Source: Gemmatales bacterium
GTDB taxonomy: Bacteria > Planctomycetota > Planctomycetia > Gemmatales > Gemmataceae
Direction: 5' to 3'
Assembly (NCBI GenBank): GCA_026004675.1
Contig: BPJP01000011.1
Coordinates: forward strand, 1-64,000
DNA: 64,000 nt
The number at the start of each line of letters is the position of its first letter. Position 1 is the first letter of the stretch. Below, piece by piece: positions 20,440 to 29,878 of this stretch. Under the pieces are notes generated by a model. That model saw only the letters and a list, made by a program, of their open reading frames with translations, made no database searches and had not been told where the DNA came from. Made by a program: the position numbers and the translations under genes.

Positions 20440-21102
20440 TCAATGCATAAACAAAAAGCTATCGGTCCAGGCTGCGAGGCCACTGAGGGAACGGGACTGC
20501 AAATAGATTCGGCCGGGGCCATAAACCCGTGTCACCAGCCCTTCGCCGCTGAAGAAACTGGAGAAGATGCCGCCTGCCATGCCGACCTTGATGTGAATGG
20601 TCGGTTCATAGGCGACCAGATGCCCGGTATCGACGACGTATTCGTCTTCGATTTCCCGGACGAAGATGCCGCCATAGGCACCGAACCAGACGCGGCCTTG
20701 ACCGCTGACTTTCAAGCGGAACAATCCTTCCCGTCCGATCCAGCTTGAAAAGCCGGCCCAGCCAACGCCGAGGTGGACGGTCGGTTCGCAGGCGATGAAG
20801 GCTCCAGGTTGCAAAAACAGCGACGTTCCTTTGAGTTCGATGCATTCGATGTCGCCTGGCAAAGGCTGGGTGAAGACGATTTCGCCTTCGTCCAAAGCAA
20901 CGAATTCGTTGATAAACATGGATTCGCCGCCGAAGTACCGCTTGGCTAGTGCGGAAAAGAAACCGCCGTTGAAGCGGGCGTGGATTTGCACCGTGGGACT
21001 CATGCTCGCCATGGCGTCGGCTTCGCCGAGAATGACGTCTCCCGGAGCCATTTTCACATGAATGTTGGCGAAAGCAGGGCGATTGCGAACGGTTACTTGC
21101 AT
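20440..21102 (-). CDS. AIM24/TIGR00266 family protein (copy 1 of a tandem trio)
   Basis: This 220-residue paralogue is the most divergent of the three but has the same landmarks: G-G-E-S-M-F-I-N-E-F, G-D-I-E-C-I-E-L-K-G, Y-V-V-D-T-G-H-L-V-A-Y-E-P-T and F-F-S-G-E-G-L-V-T-R-V-Y-G-P-G-R-I-Y-L-Q-S. It follows the M48 peptidase gene by 128 bases on the same strand. Three non-identical copies in a row suggest a hetero-oligomeric barrel rather than simple redundancy; that is inference. Confidence 0.85.
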   Translation of the reverse strand: MQVTVRNRPAFANIHVKMAPGDVILGEADAMASMSPTVQIHARFNGGFFSALAKRYFGGESMFINEFVALDEGEIVFTQPLPGDIECIELKGTSLFLQPGAFIACEPTVHLGVGWAGFSSWIGREGLFRLKVSGQGRVWFGAYGGIFVREIEDEYVVDTGHLVAYEPTIHIKVGMAGGIFSSFFSGEGLVTRVYGPGRIYLQSRSLSGLAAWTDSFLFMH

Positions 21103-21230
21103 AGGCGTCTCACCTTACCAGCGTGCGAGTCGATTCGTTTGCCGTTTCTTGAACCAGCGTTTGCCATCGTGCCTCACTTTACCGTCTATTCGTCTTCACT
21201 GCCTTGATATTGCGAACTCCGACGATAATG

Positions 21231-22379
21231 TCAGCGAAAATGGCCGATTGCTTTCGGCGGAGGCAGGCGACGAACGCGTTCGACGACCGCGTTCCAGTCT
21301 AAATCGAGTGGCCGATAGTCTGTTTTCGGCAATCGGGCAAGCTGCTGCCGAATAGCGGCGATCCGGGCTTCGTGGTTGGGATGGGTGCTGATCCACGTCA
21401 ACGACGAAGGCAGGTCTCCCTGTTGCTCTTTCAAGCGGCAGAAAAATTCTACCAGCCCCATGGGATCGATGCCGGCAGCATGGAGCATGCGTACGCCCTC
21501 GGCATCGGCTTCCGCCTCTTGGTTTCGGCTATAAGCATTAACGGTGGTGGTTTTCAGAACTTCGCCGCCCAGTGCGACAAGTCCGCCAGTATCGCCAAAC
21601 ACGATTTCGGTGGCAATGGTCACGCCCATCGACTGGGCGATTCGTTCCATTCCATGACGCATGGTGACGTGGCTCATTTCGTGGGCGAGGATGCCTGCCA
21701 GCTGTTCGGGACTTTTCGCTTGTTCGATCAGACCTGTATAGACGACGATGTTGCCGCCGGGAAGGGCGAAGGCGTTGACGAAGGGAGCATGAACCACTTG
21801 AACCCGATATCGCACGTTCGGGACCGCTGAATGCGGCGCCAATCGGTCGACAATTTGCTGGATCGTATCGGTGACGACGGCATCGTCGACAGGTTCGCCC
21901 ATAAGGTCCATCGATTGGATGGCGGCAGCACCGATCTTTTCGTCGACGGACATGGGGAGCTTGTGGACGACAGCCCGAGCGCCAGCCATAATGCCGTAGT
22001 AACCGATGACCAGAGCGACAATCAGCGCGACGACACAGACCAGCAGGATGCTGAGGTGGTGGAAACGTCTCAGGTGATGGCGGCGGAGCAGCGCTCGGCA
22101 AATAGCAGCCAACTCCTCTCCGCCTTCTTCCGCCAGAGCGCGAAGAAAGCGGCGGTCTTCGCAGAAGATGGTCAGACTGCGATCGGGGTTCCGGCAAAAG
22201 ACCATGCGGCCGCTGGCTCCGCCCATTTCGAGGTCGCACTCGTCATAGCGGAGCGTGAACGTTTTTCCTCCTTGGGTGCGGGCAATAATCGCTTCGGGAC
22301 TGAAAAAGATCTGGGCGCTTTCTCGACCATCTTCGAGCTGTTTGCTGAAAACTCCACCGGTGAAAAAAGACGAATTCAT
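21231..22379 (-). CDS. M48 family zinc metalloprotease with N-terminal membrane region
   Basis: I choose the ATG at 22379 (382 residues) because the longer frame runs into the divergent mfnB gene with no family-like sequence. The N-terminal ~120 residues form a small beta domain (A-Q-I-F-F-S-P-E-A-I-I-A). One transmembrane helix (I-L-L-V-C-V-V-A-L-I-V-A-L-V-I-G-Y-Y) follows, then the M48 catalytic domain with the zinc motif H-E-M-S-H and the downstream E-A-E-A-D-A-E-G. This resembles the YfgC/BepA or Oma1-like branch, usually concerned with envelope protein quality control. It heads the probable operon containing three AIM24 genes. Confidence 0.85.
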   Translation of the reverse strand: MNSSFFTGGVFSKQLEDGRESAQIFFSPEAIIARTQGGKTFTLRYDECDLEMGGASGRMVFCRNPDRSLTIFCEDRRFLRALAEEGGEELAAICRALLRRHHLRRFHHLSILLVCVVALIVALVIGYYGIMAGARAVVHKLPMSVDEKIGAAAIQSMDLMGEPVDDAVVTDTIQQIVDRLAPHSAVPNVRYRVQVVHAPFVNAFALPGGNIVVYTGLIEQAKSPEQLAGILAHEMSHVTMRHGMERIAQSMGVTIATEIVFGDTGGLVALGGEVLKTTTVNAYSRNQEAEADAEGVRMLHAAGIDPMGLVEFFCRLKEQQGDLPSSLTWISTHPNHEARIAAIRQQLARLPKTDYRPLDLDWNAVVERVRRLPPPKAIGHFR

Positions 22380-22469
22380 CGCTTTCGCCTGTTCAACCTC
22401 GAAACGCCCTGGTAGAAGTCTACACGAGTATCCTTTATTAGGCAAAGAAACAAAACTGGATCGAAGTCC

Positions 22470-23183
22470 ATGCCTCAATTGCTTGTCAGCGTTCGCCAGC
22501 CCGGCGAAGTCGAAAACGCCATTGTCGGCGGCGCGGACGTGATCGATGTCAAGGAACCGCTGCGTGGATCCTTGGGCAGGGCCGACGACGAAGTAATCGG
22601 CGAGGTCGTTCGCCAGGTAGCGGGGCGGCGCCGGGTCTCGGCGGCTTTGGGAGAACTCATCGACGATCTGCCGATGCCCTCCGAGGAGCTTGCTTTTGTC
22701 AAGTGGGGACTGGCCGGTTGTGCGGGCATGGCATGGCAAGACTGGCTAGTGAAACGGGCTGAATCGCTGCCTGCTTCGTGTCGGCCGGTGGCCGTCGCGT
22801 ATGCCGATTGGCATCGTGCGGGCGCTCCATCGCCAGAAGCGGTTTATGCTTTTGCCCAAGAACATCGTTGGTCCGTGCTCTTGATCGACACCTGGCAAAA
22901 GGACGGCACCAGCCTGCTCGATTGGCTCGATCGGGAATACCTGACGACATATTGCCAGTGGTGCCGGGCCGCCTCGATCCGAATTGCTCTCGCCGGTTCG
23001 CTTGGGCCGAGGACCATGCAAGAATTATGGGGTGCCCGGCCGGATTGGTTTGCCGTCCGCACGGCCGTCTGCGATCGTGGCGACCGAGTTGGTTGGATTC
23101 GTTCCCAGCGAGTGGCCGAACTGAAGAGTCTCTTGTCGGACGCGGAACGAATGGTTCTAATAGACAAGGCACCACTGGAATAA
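22470..23183 (+). CDS. mfnB: (5-formylfuran-3-yl)methyl phosphate synthase (MfnB)
   Basis: This 237-residue TIM-barrel enzyme makes the furan precursor of methanofuran from two glyceraldehyde-3-phosphates. The N-terminus L-L-V-S-V-R-Q-P-G-E-V-E-N-A and the Lys-containing D-V-K-E-P-L-R-G-S-L-G-R-A-D signature match the MfnB (formerly DUF556) family; this Lys (residue ~28) corresponds to the Schiff-base region. Planctomycetes and methylotrophs carry tetrahydromethanopterin/methanofuran-linked C1 genes, which gives a plausible role in formaldehyde oxidation. No other methanofuran or fhc gene lies nearby. It is divergent from the M48 gene with 90 bases between starts. Confidence 0.85.
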   Translation: MPQLLVSVRQPGEVENAIVGGADVIDVKEPLRGSLGRADDEVIGEVVRQVAGRRRVSAALGELIDDLPMPSEELAFVKWGLAGCAGMAWQDWLVKRAESLPASCRPVAVAYADWHRAGAPSPEAVYAFAQEHRWSVLLIDTWQKDGTSLLDWLDREYLTTYCQWCRAASIRIALAGSLGPRTMQELWGARPDWFAVRTAVCDRGDRVGWIRSQRVAELKSLLSDAERMVLIDKAPLE

Positions 23184-23244
23184 TCCGGCCACCATGCGTC
23201 CCCCGTTCAACGATTGGGGAGGCATTTCTCACGGAGACAATTTC

Positions 23245-26196
23245 ATGAAGGCAGCATTCCAAACGGCATTTGGCTGGCTGGGTTGCGGACTGATGGTGGC
23301 TTTGCATGCCCCGATTTTCGCCAGGGCCGAGGAACCCAAGTTTTCACCCGAAGCAATTCGCTTTTTCGAACAAGAAGTCAAACCGATTCTCGAAAAGCAC
23401 TGTTTTCGCTGCCATGGTGGAGGGAAGCGTGCTCGCGGCGGGTTATGGCTGACCAGCCGGGCGGGCATCCTCAAGGGGGGCGACCTCGGCCCAAGCGTCT
23501 CCTTGACCAGACCCGAAGACAGCCTGCTACTGCGTGCCATTCACTATCGCGACGACAACTTGCAGATGCCTCCTTCGGGAAAACTCCAGGCAAAACAAAT
23601 CGAAACCCTGACACGCTGGGTGAAACTCGGCCTGCCGTGGACGCCCGGCGACAAACCCGAAGTCGTCGTCAAGGAAGCATTCAAAATAACCGAAGAAGAT
23701 CGCCAATGGTGGTCTTACCAGAAAGTCGTGCGCCCGCCGATTCCACAAGTCAGCAACCCGGCATGGAGCAAGAATCCGATCGACGCCTTTATTCTTTCTC
23801 GCCTGGAGAAAGAAGGCCTGCGGCCAGCGCCGCCCGCCGATAAGGTCGTTCTCGTTCGGCGAGCCTATTACGACCTGCTTGGCCTGCCGCCTACACCGGA
23901 ACAAGTCGACGCCTTCGTTCGTGACACCTCGCCTGATGCTTACGAAAAGCTGATCGACCGGCTTCTCGAATCGCCCCATTACGGCGAAAAATGGGGGCGG
24001 CACTGGCTCGACCTGGTCCGCTATGCGGAAACCAACGGCTACGAACGGGACAGTACCAAACCGTTTGCCTGGCGTTACCGCGATTACGTCGTTCGCGCGT
24101 TCAACGAAGACAAGCCGTACAACCGCTTTCTCATGGAACAGCTGGCCGGTGACGAACTCCCTGATGCCAGTGTAGAATCGTTCATTGCCACCGGATACTA
24201 CCGATTGGGCCTGTGGGATGACGAACCGGCGGATCGTTTGCTGGCGAAGTACGATTATCTCGACGGAGTGTTGAGCACGACAGCACAAGCGATGCTCGCC
24301 ATCTCGATTGGCTGTGCCCGGTGCCATCACCACAAAGGAGATCCGATTCCGCAGAAAGACTACTACAGCATGCTCGCCTTCTTTGAAAACATCACCTGGA
24401 GCATGAAGGATCAGCCGACTCGGCACTTTTCGGAAACAGAACAGCTGGCCCTGAAACAAGGCGCACGTGACGATCAGCAACGGAGCAAGAAGTTGACCGA
24501 GGTGATCCGTTCTTTCGAGCGCGATTTGCTTGTGGCCATGAAAAAAGCGCGCTTGCCTCAACCGTCCGCTCAGCCGACCTTGCAGACGCTGGTGGCGGAT
24601 TCGCGGCAGGTCGGCCAGCCGTGGCGTTTCTCCTTGAAGAAGCCAGCCGACAATTGGGCCGATCCGGGTTTCGATGACAGCCAATGGGAAGAAGGGCAGG
24701 GGGGGTTCGGCCGGCGCGGCACCCCCGGCTCCATCGTCCGTACGATTTGGAACACCAGAGACATCTGGCTGCGCAAACGTTTCGGCTTGACCGACATTCC
24801 CTCGGCACTTCGCCTCGTTCTACACCACGATGAAGATGCCGAGGTTTTCCTCAATGGCGTCCAGATTGCTTCGTTCAAGGGGTATGTGACGAATTACAAG
24901 ACCGTCTCTCTCGACGCTTCCGCCTGCAACGCTTTACAGACAGGCCAGAACGTCCTGGCCGTTCATTGTCGGCAAACGATCGGCGGCCAGTATGTCGATG
25001 TCGGTCTTCAGGCTGTCGATGATTCCCGGACCGTTGCCGGCGCTGCCCGTCGCCTGGGCGCAAAACTCCTGGGCCAGAAACGCTATGACGAATATCTCTC
25101 AGCGAAAAAGCAGCTGGGGAAACTGCAGCAGAAGTTCCAGACTGGCAATGGCGGGGTCACGGTCTTGTGCATCGGTGAGCGGGGCAACGAACGAACCTAT
25201 GTCCTGAAGCGGGGCAATCCGCACGTTCGCGGCGAGGAAGTAACACCCGGCTTTCCCGCCGTGCTCGGCTTTCCGCCGCCGAAGATTCCCCAGTCGCCCA
25301 CGCCCAATGGAACCAGCGGGCGACGGCTCGCTCTCGCCAAGTGGATCGTCGATCCGGAGAACCCCTTGACAGCCCGCGTCATGGTCAATCGCATCTGGCA
25401 ACATCACTTCGGCGCTGGTCTCGTGCCCACGCCGAGCGACTTTGGCCGGTTCGGGCAAAAACCTTCGCATCCAAAATTGCTCGATTGGCTCGCCAGCGAA
25501 TTCATCCGCCAGGGATGGAGCATTAAGAAGATGCATCGCCTGATGATGACTTCGAATACCTACCGGATGTCATCACGCGACGACCCGCACGGATTGGCCA
25601 AGGACCCCCAGAATCGGCTGTTGTGGCGTTTCAATATGCGCCGCCTCAGTGCCGAAGAAATCCGCGATTCCATCCTCGCCGTCAACGGTTCGCTCAATCG
25701 CAAAATAGGCGGTCCCAGTATTTACACCAGGATGCCCAAGGCAGTCTTGCAGACGGCGTCAAGACCCGATGCCGCCTGGGGACGATCGCCGCCCGAAGAA
25801 CAAACCCGCCGTAGCATCTATATCTTCGTCAAACGTTCGCTCCTCGAACCTTTCTTGACGACCTTCGACCTTGCGGAGACCGACAACAGCTGCCCGGTGC
25901 GCTTTGCCACAACCGTTCCCACGCAGGCGCTGACGATGTTGAACAGCGATTTCATGAGCGAACAAGCAGCTGTCTTCGCTCAACGTCTGCGCAGAGAAGC
26001 AAAAGACAACATCGAGGTGCAAGTCGAACTGGCTCTGCGCTTGGCTCTGGCCCGAAAACCGACTCAGGACGAAATCAAGTCCAACGCCGACCTGATCCGC
26101 GCTTTTCACAACGAAGACGGAGTCCCCGTCGAGAAGGCACTCGAATACTTCTGCTTGCTGGTGTTGAATCTGAACGAATTCATCTATTTGGATTAA
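23245..26196 (+). CDS. PSCyt1-DUF1549-DUF1553 planctomycete cytochrome-type protein
   Basis: This intact ~983-residue paralogue of the 14.5 kb gene starts at ATG 23245 after a GGAGA box, with a signal peptide ending A-R-A-E. PSCyt1 carries C-F-R-C-H-G-G-G. DUF1549 includes D-A-F-I-L-S-R-L-E and ends C-A-R-C-H-H-H-K-G-D-P-I-P-Q-K-D-Y-Y. A galactose-binding-like insert follows at about residues 470-600 (W-A-D-P-G-F-D-D-S-Q-W ... H-D-E-D-A-E-V-F-L-N-G). DUF1553 starts T-A-R-V-M-V-N-R-I-W-Q-H-H-F. Unlike the first copy it has no DUF1501 partner; a convergent acyltransferase gene follows. The insert suggests carbohydrate binding. Confidence 0.92.
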   Translation: MKAAFQTAFGWLGCGLMVALHAPIFARAEEPKFSPEAIRFFEQEVKPILEKHCFRCHGGGKRARGGLWLTSRAGILKGGDLGPSVSLTRPEDSLLLRAIHYRDDNLQMPPSGKLQAKQIETLTRWVKLGLPWTPGDKPEVVVKEAFKITEEDRQWWSYQKVVRPPIPQVSNPAWSKNPIDAFILSRLEKEGLRPAPPADKVVLVRRAYYDLLGLPPTPEQVDAFVRDTSPDAYEKLIDRLLESPHYGEKWGRHWLDLVRYAETNGYERDSTKPFAWRYRDYVVRAFNEDKPYNRFLMEQLAGDELPDASVESFIATGYYRLGLWDDEPADRLLAKYDYLDGVLSTTAQAMLAISIGCARCHHHKGDPIPQKDYYSMLAFFENITWSMKDQPTRHFSETEQLALKQGARDDQQRSKKLTEVIRSFERDLLVAMKKARLPQPSAQPTLQTLVADSRQVGQPWRFSLKKPADNWADPGFDDSQWEEGQGGFGRRGTPGSIVRTIWNTRDIWLRKRFGLTDIPSALRLVLHHDEDAEVFLNGVQIASFKGYVTNYKTVSLDASACNALQTGQNVLAVHCRQTIGGQYVDVGLQAVDDSRTVAGAARRLGAKLLGQKRYDEYLSAKKQLGKLQQKFQTGNGGVTVLCIGERGNERTYVLKRGNPHVRGEEVTPGFPAVLGFPPPKIPQSPTPNGTSGRRLALAKWIVDPENPLTARVMVNRIWQHHFGAGLVPTPSDFGRFGQKPSHPKLLDWLASEFIRQGWSIKKMHRLMMTSNTYRMSSRDDPHGLAKDPQNRLLWRFNMRRLSAEEIRDSILAVNGSLNRKIGGPSIYTRMPKAVLQTASRPDAAWGRSPPEEQTRRSIYIFVKRSLLEPFLTTFDLAETDNSCPVRFATTVPTQALTMLNSDFMSEQAAVFAQRLRREAKDNIEVQVELALRLALARKPTQDEIKSNADLIRAFHNEDGVPVEKALEYFCLLVLNLNEFIYLD

Positions 26197-26250
26197 TGTC
26201 GGTCCGAAGAATGAATTCACAAGGACTGCGACAGCAGACAGGGACCTCTT

Positions 26251-28179
26251 CTATTGCTGTTCGGATTCGCCTTCCGAATAGTCTTCAGCGGCTCCTGGTT
26301 GCATCCAGCCCGTATAGGGGTAAGGTTCCAAACCAATGTGCCTTCTGGCCGACAAACATGCTTTCATCAGATAGACCCGCGTGGAACGATGGTCGGCGAG
26401 GATTTCCGCTGGTAAGACCTCTGGGGAATTGACGCCGACATCGATGCGCCGCCAGAAGTCCATGCGCTTGTTTCTGGTTGGTTTGCCTCCGAAATAAGAA
26501 GTAAAGCTGCCCCAGCCCCCTTCGATCCAGCAAACCACGACCGGGGTTTGCGGGCGTTCTTTGAGAATGTGCCAGATGCCTCGGCCAAATTGCTTAAGAG
26601 GCTGATCTTCCTGCTTGCGCATTTGCCCTTCGGGAAAGATCAAAAGCGCTTCCCCGCGATCGAGCGTGGCGATTGCTTCTTTCAATTCGGGCGCGTCCCG
26701 CCGAAATTGTGCATATTGGACGCGGATCGTATGGGCAATTCGAACCAGGGTCCGCAACACGGGAATGTCGTAAAAGACGCTGGTGAGCATCGGCACCAGC
26801 CGGCGCGGCAAGACTTTGGCCAGCCAGATCGGATCGAACCAGGCACTATGATTGGCAATCACAACGATCGGACCACGACGCGGAATCCGGTCGACACCCT
26901 CGCCGTGACAGTGAATCCGATAAAAAGGCCATACGAGGATTTCGGTAAGGATCTCTACTGTATCCCGGAGAAGAAAACGCCAAGACACGACGGCAGCGAT
27001 CGTAGCCGAACCGGAGAACAACCACGCCCGATGAAGTGGCTCTTGGATAGCCCCGCCAGCGAAGACCACTGCCATCGCGACAAGGGCAGCAAGGGCATGA
27101 AGCGAAGCCATGCCGCTGACGCGCGAGTCTTCTGGCAGACATTCTTCAAAAGCGGCATACAAAGGCACATGGATCATGCCGGCAAGAAAACCAACTCCCA
27201 ACCAAATCCATATCGGTTTGGCGGTCGAACCAGCCAGCACGAACAACGAAATGGCCAACCCCGTCGTCGCCAGGGGCACAAAGCCGAGTATGCGAGTGGG
27301 GTGCCGTTCGATACCGGTCACGATCGCACCAACCGCTGCACCAGACAAAAGGTAAAAAATCGTTGTGGCGCCGAAGCCAGGTGCGGAAACAGTCGAATGC
27401 AGAACAAGAGCAGCCACCAGGCACCCGATCGTGCAGCCTGATCCAAGGCCAAAGCCAAGGCTTTCCTTGTCGCGCCACCAGGGCACGGCGTCGGTTGATG
27501 CGACGACAGCGCGGCATTCCCCACTCTTGTCCTCGCCAAAACGTAAAGCGAGGGCGAGCATGCCGCTTAACCCGTAAAGAATCAAAGAAGCAAACGCAGC
27601 GAGGTCGGCATCGCGGCGGATCAGCGCAACGGACGCATCAACTTGCGCTCCCACTGGCTGCCAGACCAGGAGCAGCCCGCCAGCGATCGCCAAAAACAAA
27701 CCACAAGCCAGCCAGGCATTAGCTCGTCCTAGTGGCATGCGTATCTGCTGGCTCAAAGAAATGGCGAGGGCAGCACTCGAGGAAAAATACTCGGCGGCAC
27801 CAAGCGCCGCCAAACCGAAAAGAATACTGTCGGCGGCAAGCGACAATTTCGCTCCGAATGAAGCAAACAAGCAAAGGGCCGAGGAACCTGCCAGCAGCCA
27901 GCTCTTGGGCAAGGGACCCGCAGCGATTCCCAGAACCGGCCCGACGAGCACGAACGAAACAAGTCCCGCCAACACCAGTTCCAGGCACGAAGGCACACGA
28001 GGGGCGACAGTCAAGAGGAAGACGGTCATCGCCAGCGTGAACGCCGATTGCGACAGCCACAGGCAAAAGAATAGCAAGCGCGCTGCGAACAACTTTGCAC
28101 TCCGATTCGTGGTCCGACCGATTTCTGTATTTGATGATATGGGCAGACAGAAAAGGCGGCAGGAATCGGAAATCGCCAC
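26251..28179 (-). CDS. MFS transporter-like membrane protein fused to a PlsC-type acyltransferase
   Basis: Residues ~30-430 contain about eleven or twelve hydrophobic helices resembling a major facilitator (LplT-like lysophospholipid flippase). The C-terminal ~210 residues are a 1-acylglycerol-3-phosphate acyltransferase domain with N-H-S-A-W-F-D-P (the NHx4D motif) and F-P-E-G-Q-M-R-K (the FPEGxxR motif). The combination parallels the LplT-Aas system that imports and re-acylates lysophospholipids, except that no acyl-ACP synthetase domain is present. The GTG start at 28179 is uncertain, with a weak ribosome site; internal starts are possible. The gene lies 42 bases after the oxidoreductase stop on the same strand. 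Confidence 0.82.
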   Translation of the reverse strand: MAISDSCRLFCLPISSNTEIGRTTNRSAKLFAARLLFFCLWLSQSAFTLAMTVFLLTVAPRVPSCLELVLAGLVSFVLVGPVLGIAAGPLPKSWLLAGSSALCLFASFGAKLSLAADSILFGLAALGAAEYFSSSAALAISLSQQIRMPLGRANAWLACGLFLAIAGGLLLVWQPVGAQVDASVALIRRDADLAAFASLILYGLSGMLALALRFGEDKSGECRAVVASTDAVPWWRDKESLGFGLGSGCTIGCLVAALVLHSTVSAPGFGATTIFYLLSGAAVGAIVTGIERHPTRILGFVPLATTGLAISLFVLAGSTAKPIWIWLGVGFLAGMIHVPLYAAFEECLPEDSRVSGMASLHALAALVAMAVVFAGGAIQEPLHRAWLFSGSATIAAVVSWRFLLRDTVEILTEILVWPFYRIHCHGEGVDRIPRRGPIVVIANHSAWFDPIWLAKVLPRRLVPMLTSVFYDIPVLRTLVRIAHTIRVQYAQFRRDAPELKEAIATLDRGEALLIFPEGQMRKQEDQPLKQFGRGIWHILKERPQTPVVVCWIEGGWGSFTSYFGGKPTRNKRMDFWRRIDVGVNSPEVLPAEILADHRSTRVYLMKACLSARRHIGLEPYPYTGWMQPGAAEDYSEGESEQQ

Positions 28180-28221
28180 CTTGTTTGTTGTCGGAATGCC
28201 GGACCAACAGCACGAAACGGT

Positions 28222-29808
28222 TCAGCGGCGTTTCAAAATAGCCCGGGCGGCATTTCGTCCTGCTGCTCCCATGACGCCGCCGCCTGGATGCGCTGCAGCC
28301 CCGCATAAGAAAAGGCCCCGAATCGGTGTGCGATAGTCCGCGAAACCCGGAACGGGACGAAAACAGAAAAGCTGATTGAGCGTCATCGCTCCTTGAAAAA
28401 TGTTGCCGCCGGTCAAGTTGAAGGTTCGCTCCAGATCGAGCGGTGTCAAAACCTGACGATCGATCACGGAGCTTTTGAAATTCGGGGCGTAATCGTTGAG
28501 AATGTCGAAACAACGATCGGCAAAGGCGTCGCGCAGCTCGTCCCAGGTCCCCTCGCGCAATCGGTATGGAGCATATTGGATGAACATGGACATCAAATGC
28601 TTGCCAGGTGGTGCCACCGAGGGATCGACTGCGGAAGGCAACGTGCACTCCAGGATGGGGAACTGCGAGGGGCGTCCGTATTTGGCATCGTCGTAGCCTC
28701 GCTCGATGTAATCCAGGCTCGGGCAGATATGGACGGTACCTCGGTGCTGGGGTCCCGGCTCGGTTCCAGGACAGGCGAGAAAGTCGGGCAATTCGGACAA
28801 AGCGACATTGATCTTGAGGGATGCACTGGTGTAGTCGATGCGCCGGATAGCCAGGCGGAATTCGTCGGGAAGCATTTCCGGGTCGAGCAGTCGCTCGAAG
28901 GTGACATGAGCGTCAGCATTGCTGACGACGACAGGCGCCCTGAACTCATCGCCTTCGGTCAGGGCGACGCCAACAGCCCAGCCGCCGCGTACCAGAATGC
29001 GTTCGACTTCCGCGTTGCAGCGGATTTCGACGCCGAGGTCCTGAGCCGCCCTGGCTAGTGCTTGCGTCAGTCCGCCCATGCCCCCTTTGACATAGGCCCA
29101 GACGCCGCGTTTGCCGTTCGTTTCCCCCATGACGTGGTGAAACAAGACGTAAGCGGTGCCGGGCATCGACGGCGCTGCCATCGCCCCGATAACAGCGTCT
29201 GTCGCCAAGGCTACCTTCAGTTCTTCCGATTCGAACCAGCGGTCGAGGATGGTACGTGCCGAGCCGGTCAGGATTTCGATAGCTTCGCCGAGTGCCGGTC
29301 CCAGGCTGTGAGCGGAACGCCCGAGTTTCAGGAATTTCCAGAAATCGAAAAGCCCCGGGTGACGAACGTTGGGGGGAATCTCGTCGAGCGTCGGTTCGAT
29401 CAGCCGCGCGACACGTTCGAGCGACTGTTCATAGAGAGGAAAATTCTGGGCATCTCGCTTGCTGAACTTGCTGATTTCAAGATGGTTCTGGTGGCTATCG
29501 GACCCGAGCAAAAGATAACGTTTATCCGGGAAAGGGGAAAAAGAGGCTGGTTCGCGCGGCAGCAGTTCGTAGCCGTATTCCTTGAGCTTCAGGTCTCGAA
29601 CGATCTCTTTGCGGAACAGGCTGTTGACGTAGGCGGCCGTGGAAACCTTGAAACCGGGAAACGTTTCTTCCGTAACGCATGCGCCGCCGACGATATAGCG
29701 CCGTTCCAGCACCAGCACTTTCCAACCGGCACGCGCTAGATAACAGGCCGTTACGAGTCCATTATGGCCGGCGCCGATGATGATTGCGTCGAATCGCCCG
29801 GCCATCAT
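28222..29808 (-). CDS. CrtI/PYROXD2-like FAD-dependent oxidoreductase
   Basis: This 528-residue flavoprotein has an N-terminal dinucleotide-binding G-A-G-H-N-G-L-V-T-A-C-Y-L-A-R-A-G and the following V-L-E-R-R-Y-I-V-G-G-A-C-V-T-E-E. A C-terminal FAD-binding patch (G-L-F-L-C-G-A-A-A-H-P-G-G-G-V-M-G-A-A-G) is typical of phytoene desaturase relatives. The sequence is closest in style to the PYROXD2 branch rather than true carotenoid desaturases, and no carotenoid genes adjoin it. Substrate unknown. Two Met codons open the frame; the second may be used. It probably shares a transcript with the MFS-PlsC gene. Confidence 0.85.
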   Translation of the reverse strand: MMAGRFDAIIIGAGHNGLVTACYLARAGWKVLVLERRYIVGGACVTEETFPGFKVSTAAYVNSLFRKEIVRDLKLKEYGYELLPREPASFSPFPDKRYLLLGSDSHQNHLEISKFSKRDAQNFPLYEQSLERVARLIEPTLDEIPPNVRHPGLFDFWKFLKLGRSAHSLGPALGEAIEILTGSARTILDRWFESEELKVALATDAVIGAMAAPSMPGTAYVLFHHVMGETNGKRGVWAYVKGGMGGLTQALARAAQDLGVEIRCNAEVERILVRGGWAVGVALTEGDEFRAPVVVSNADAHVTFERLLDPEMLPDEFRLAIRRIDYTSASLKINVALSELPDFLACPGTEPGPQHRGTVHICPSLDYIERGYDDAKYGRPSQFPILECTLPSAVDPSVAPPGKHLMSMFIQYAPYRLREGTWDELRDAFADRCFDILNDYAPNFKSSVIDRQVLTPLDLERTFNLTGGNIFQGAMTLNQLFCFRPVPGFADYRTPIRGLFLCGAAAHPGGGVMGAAGRNAARAILKRR

Positions 29809-29878
29809 GCTCCTCCAAGTCCAAAATTCTGTCTACCAACATCCCAAGCAGTGCCTGCGTGGCGGCTGGATTTCACCG

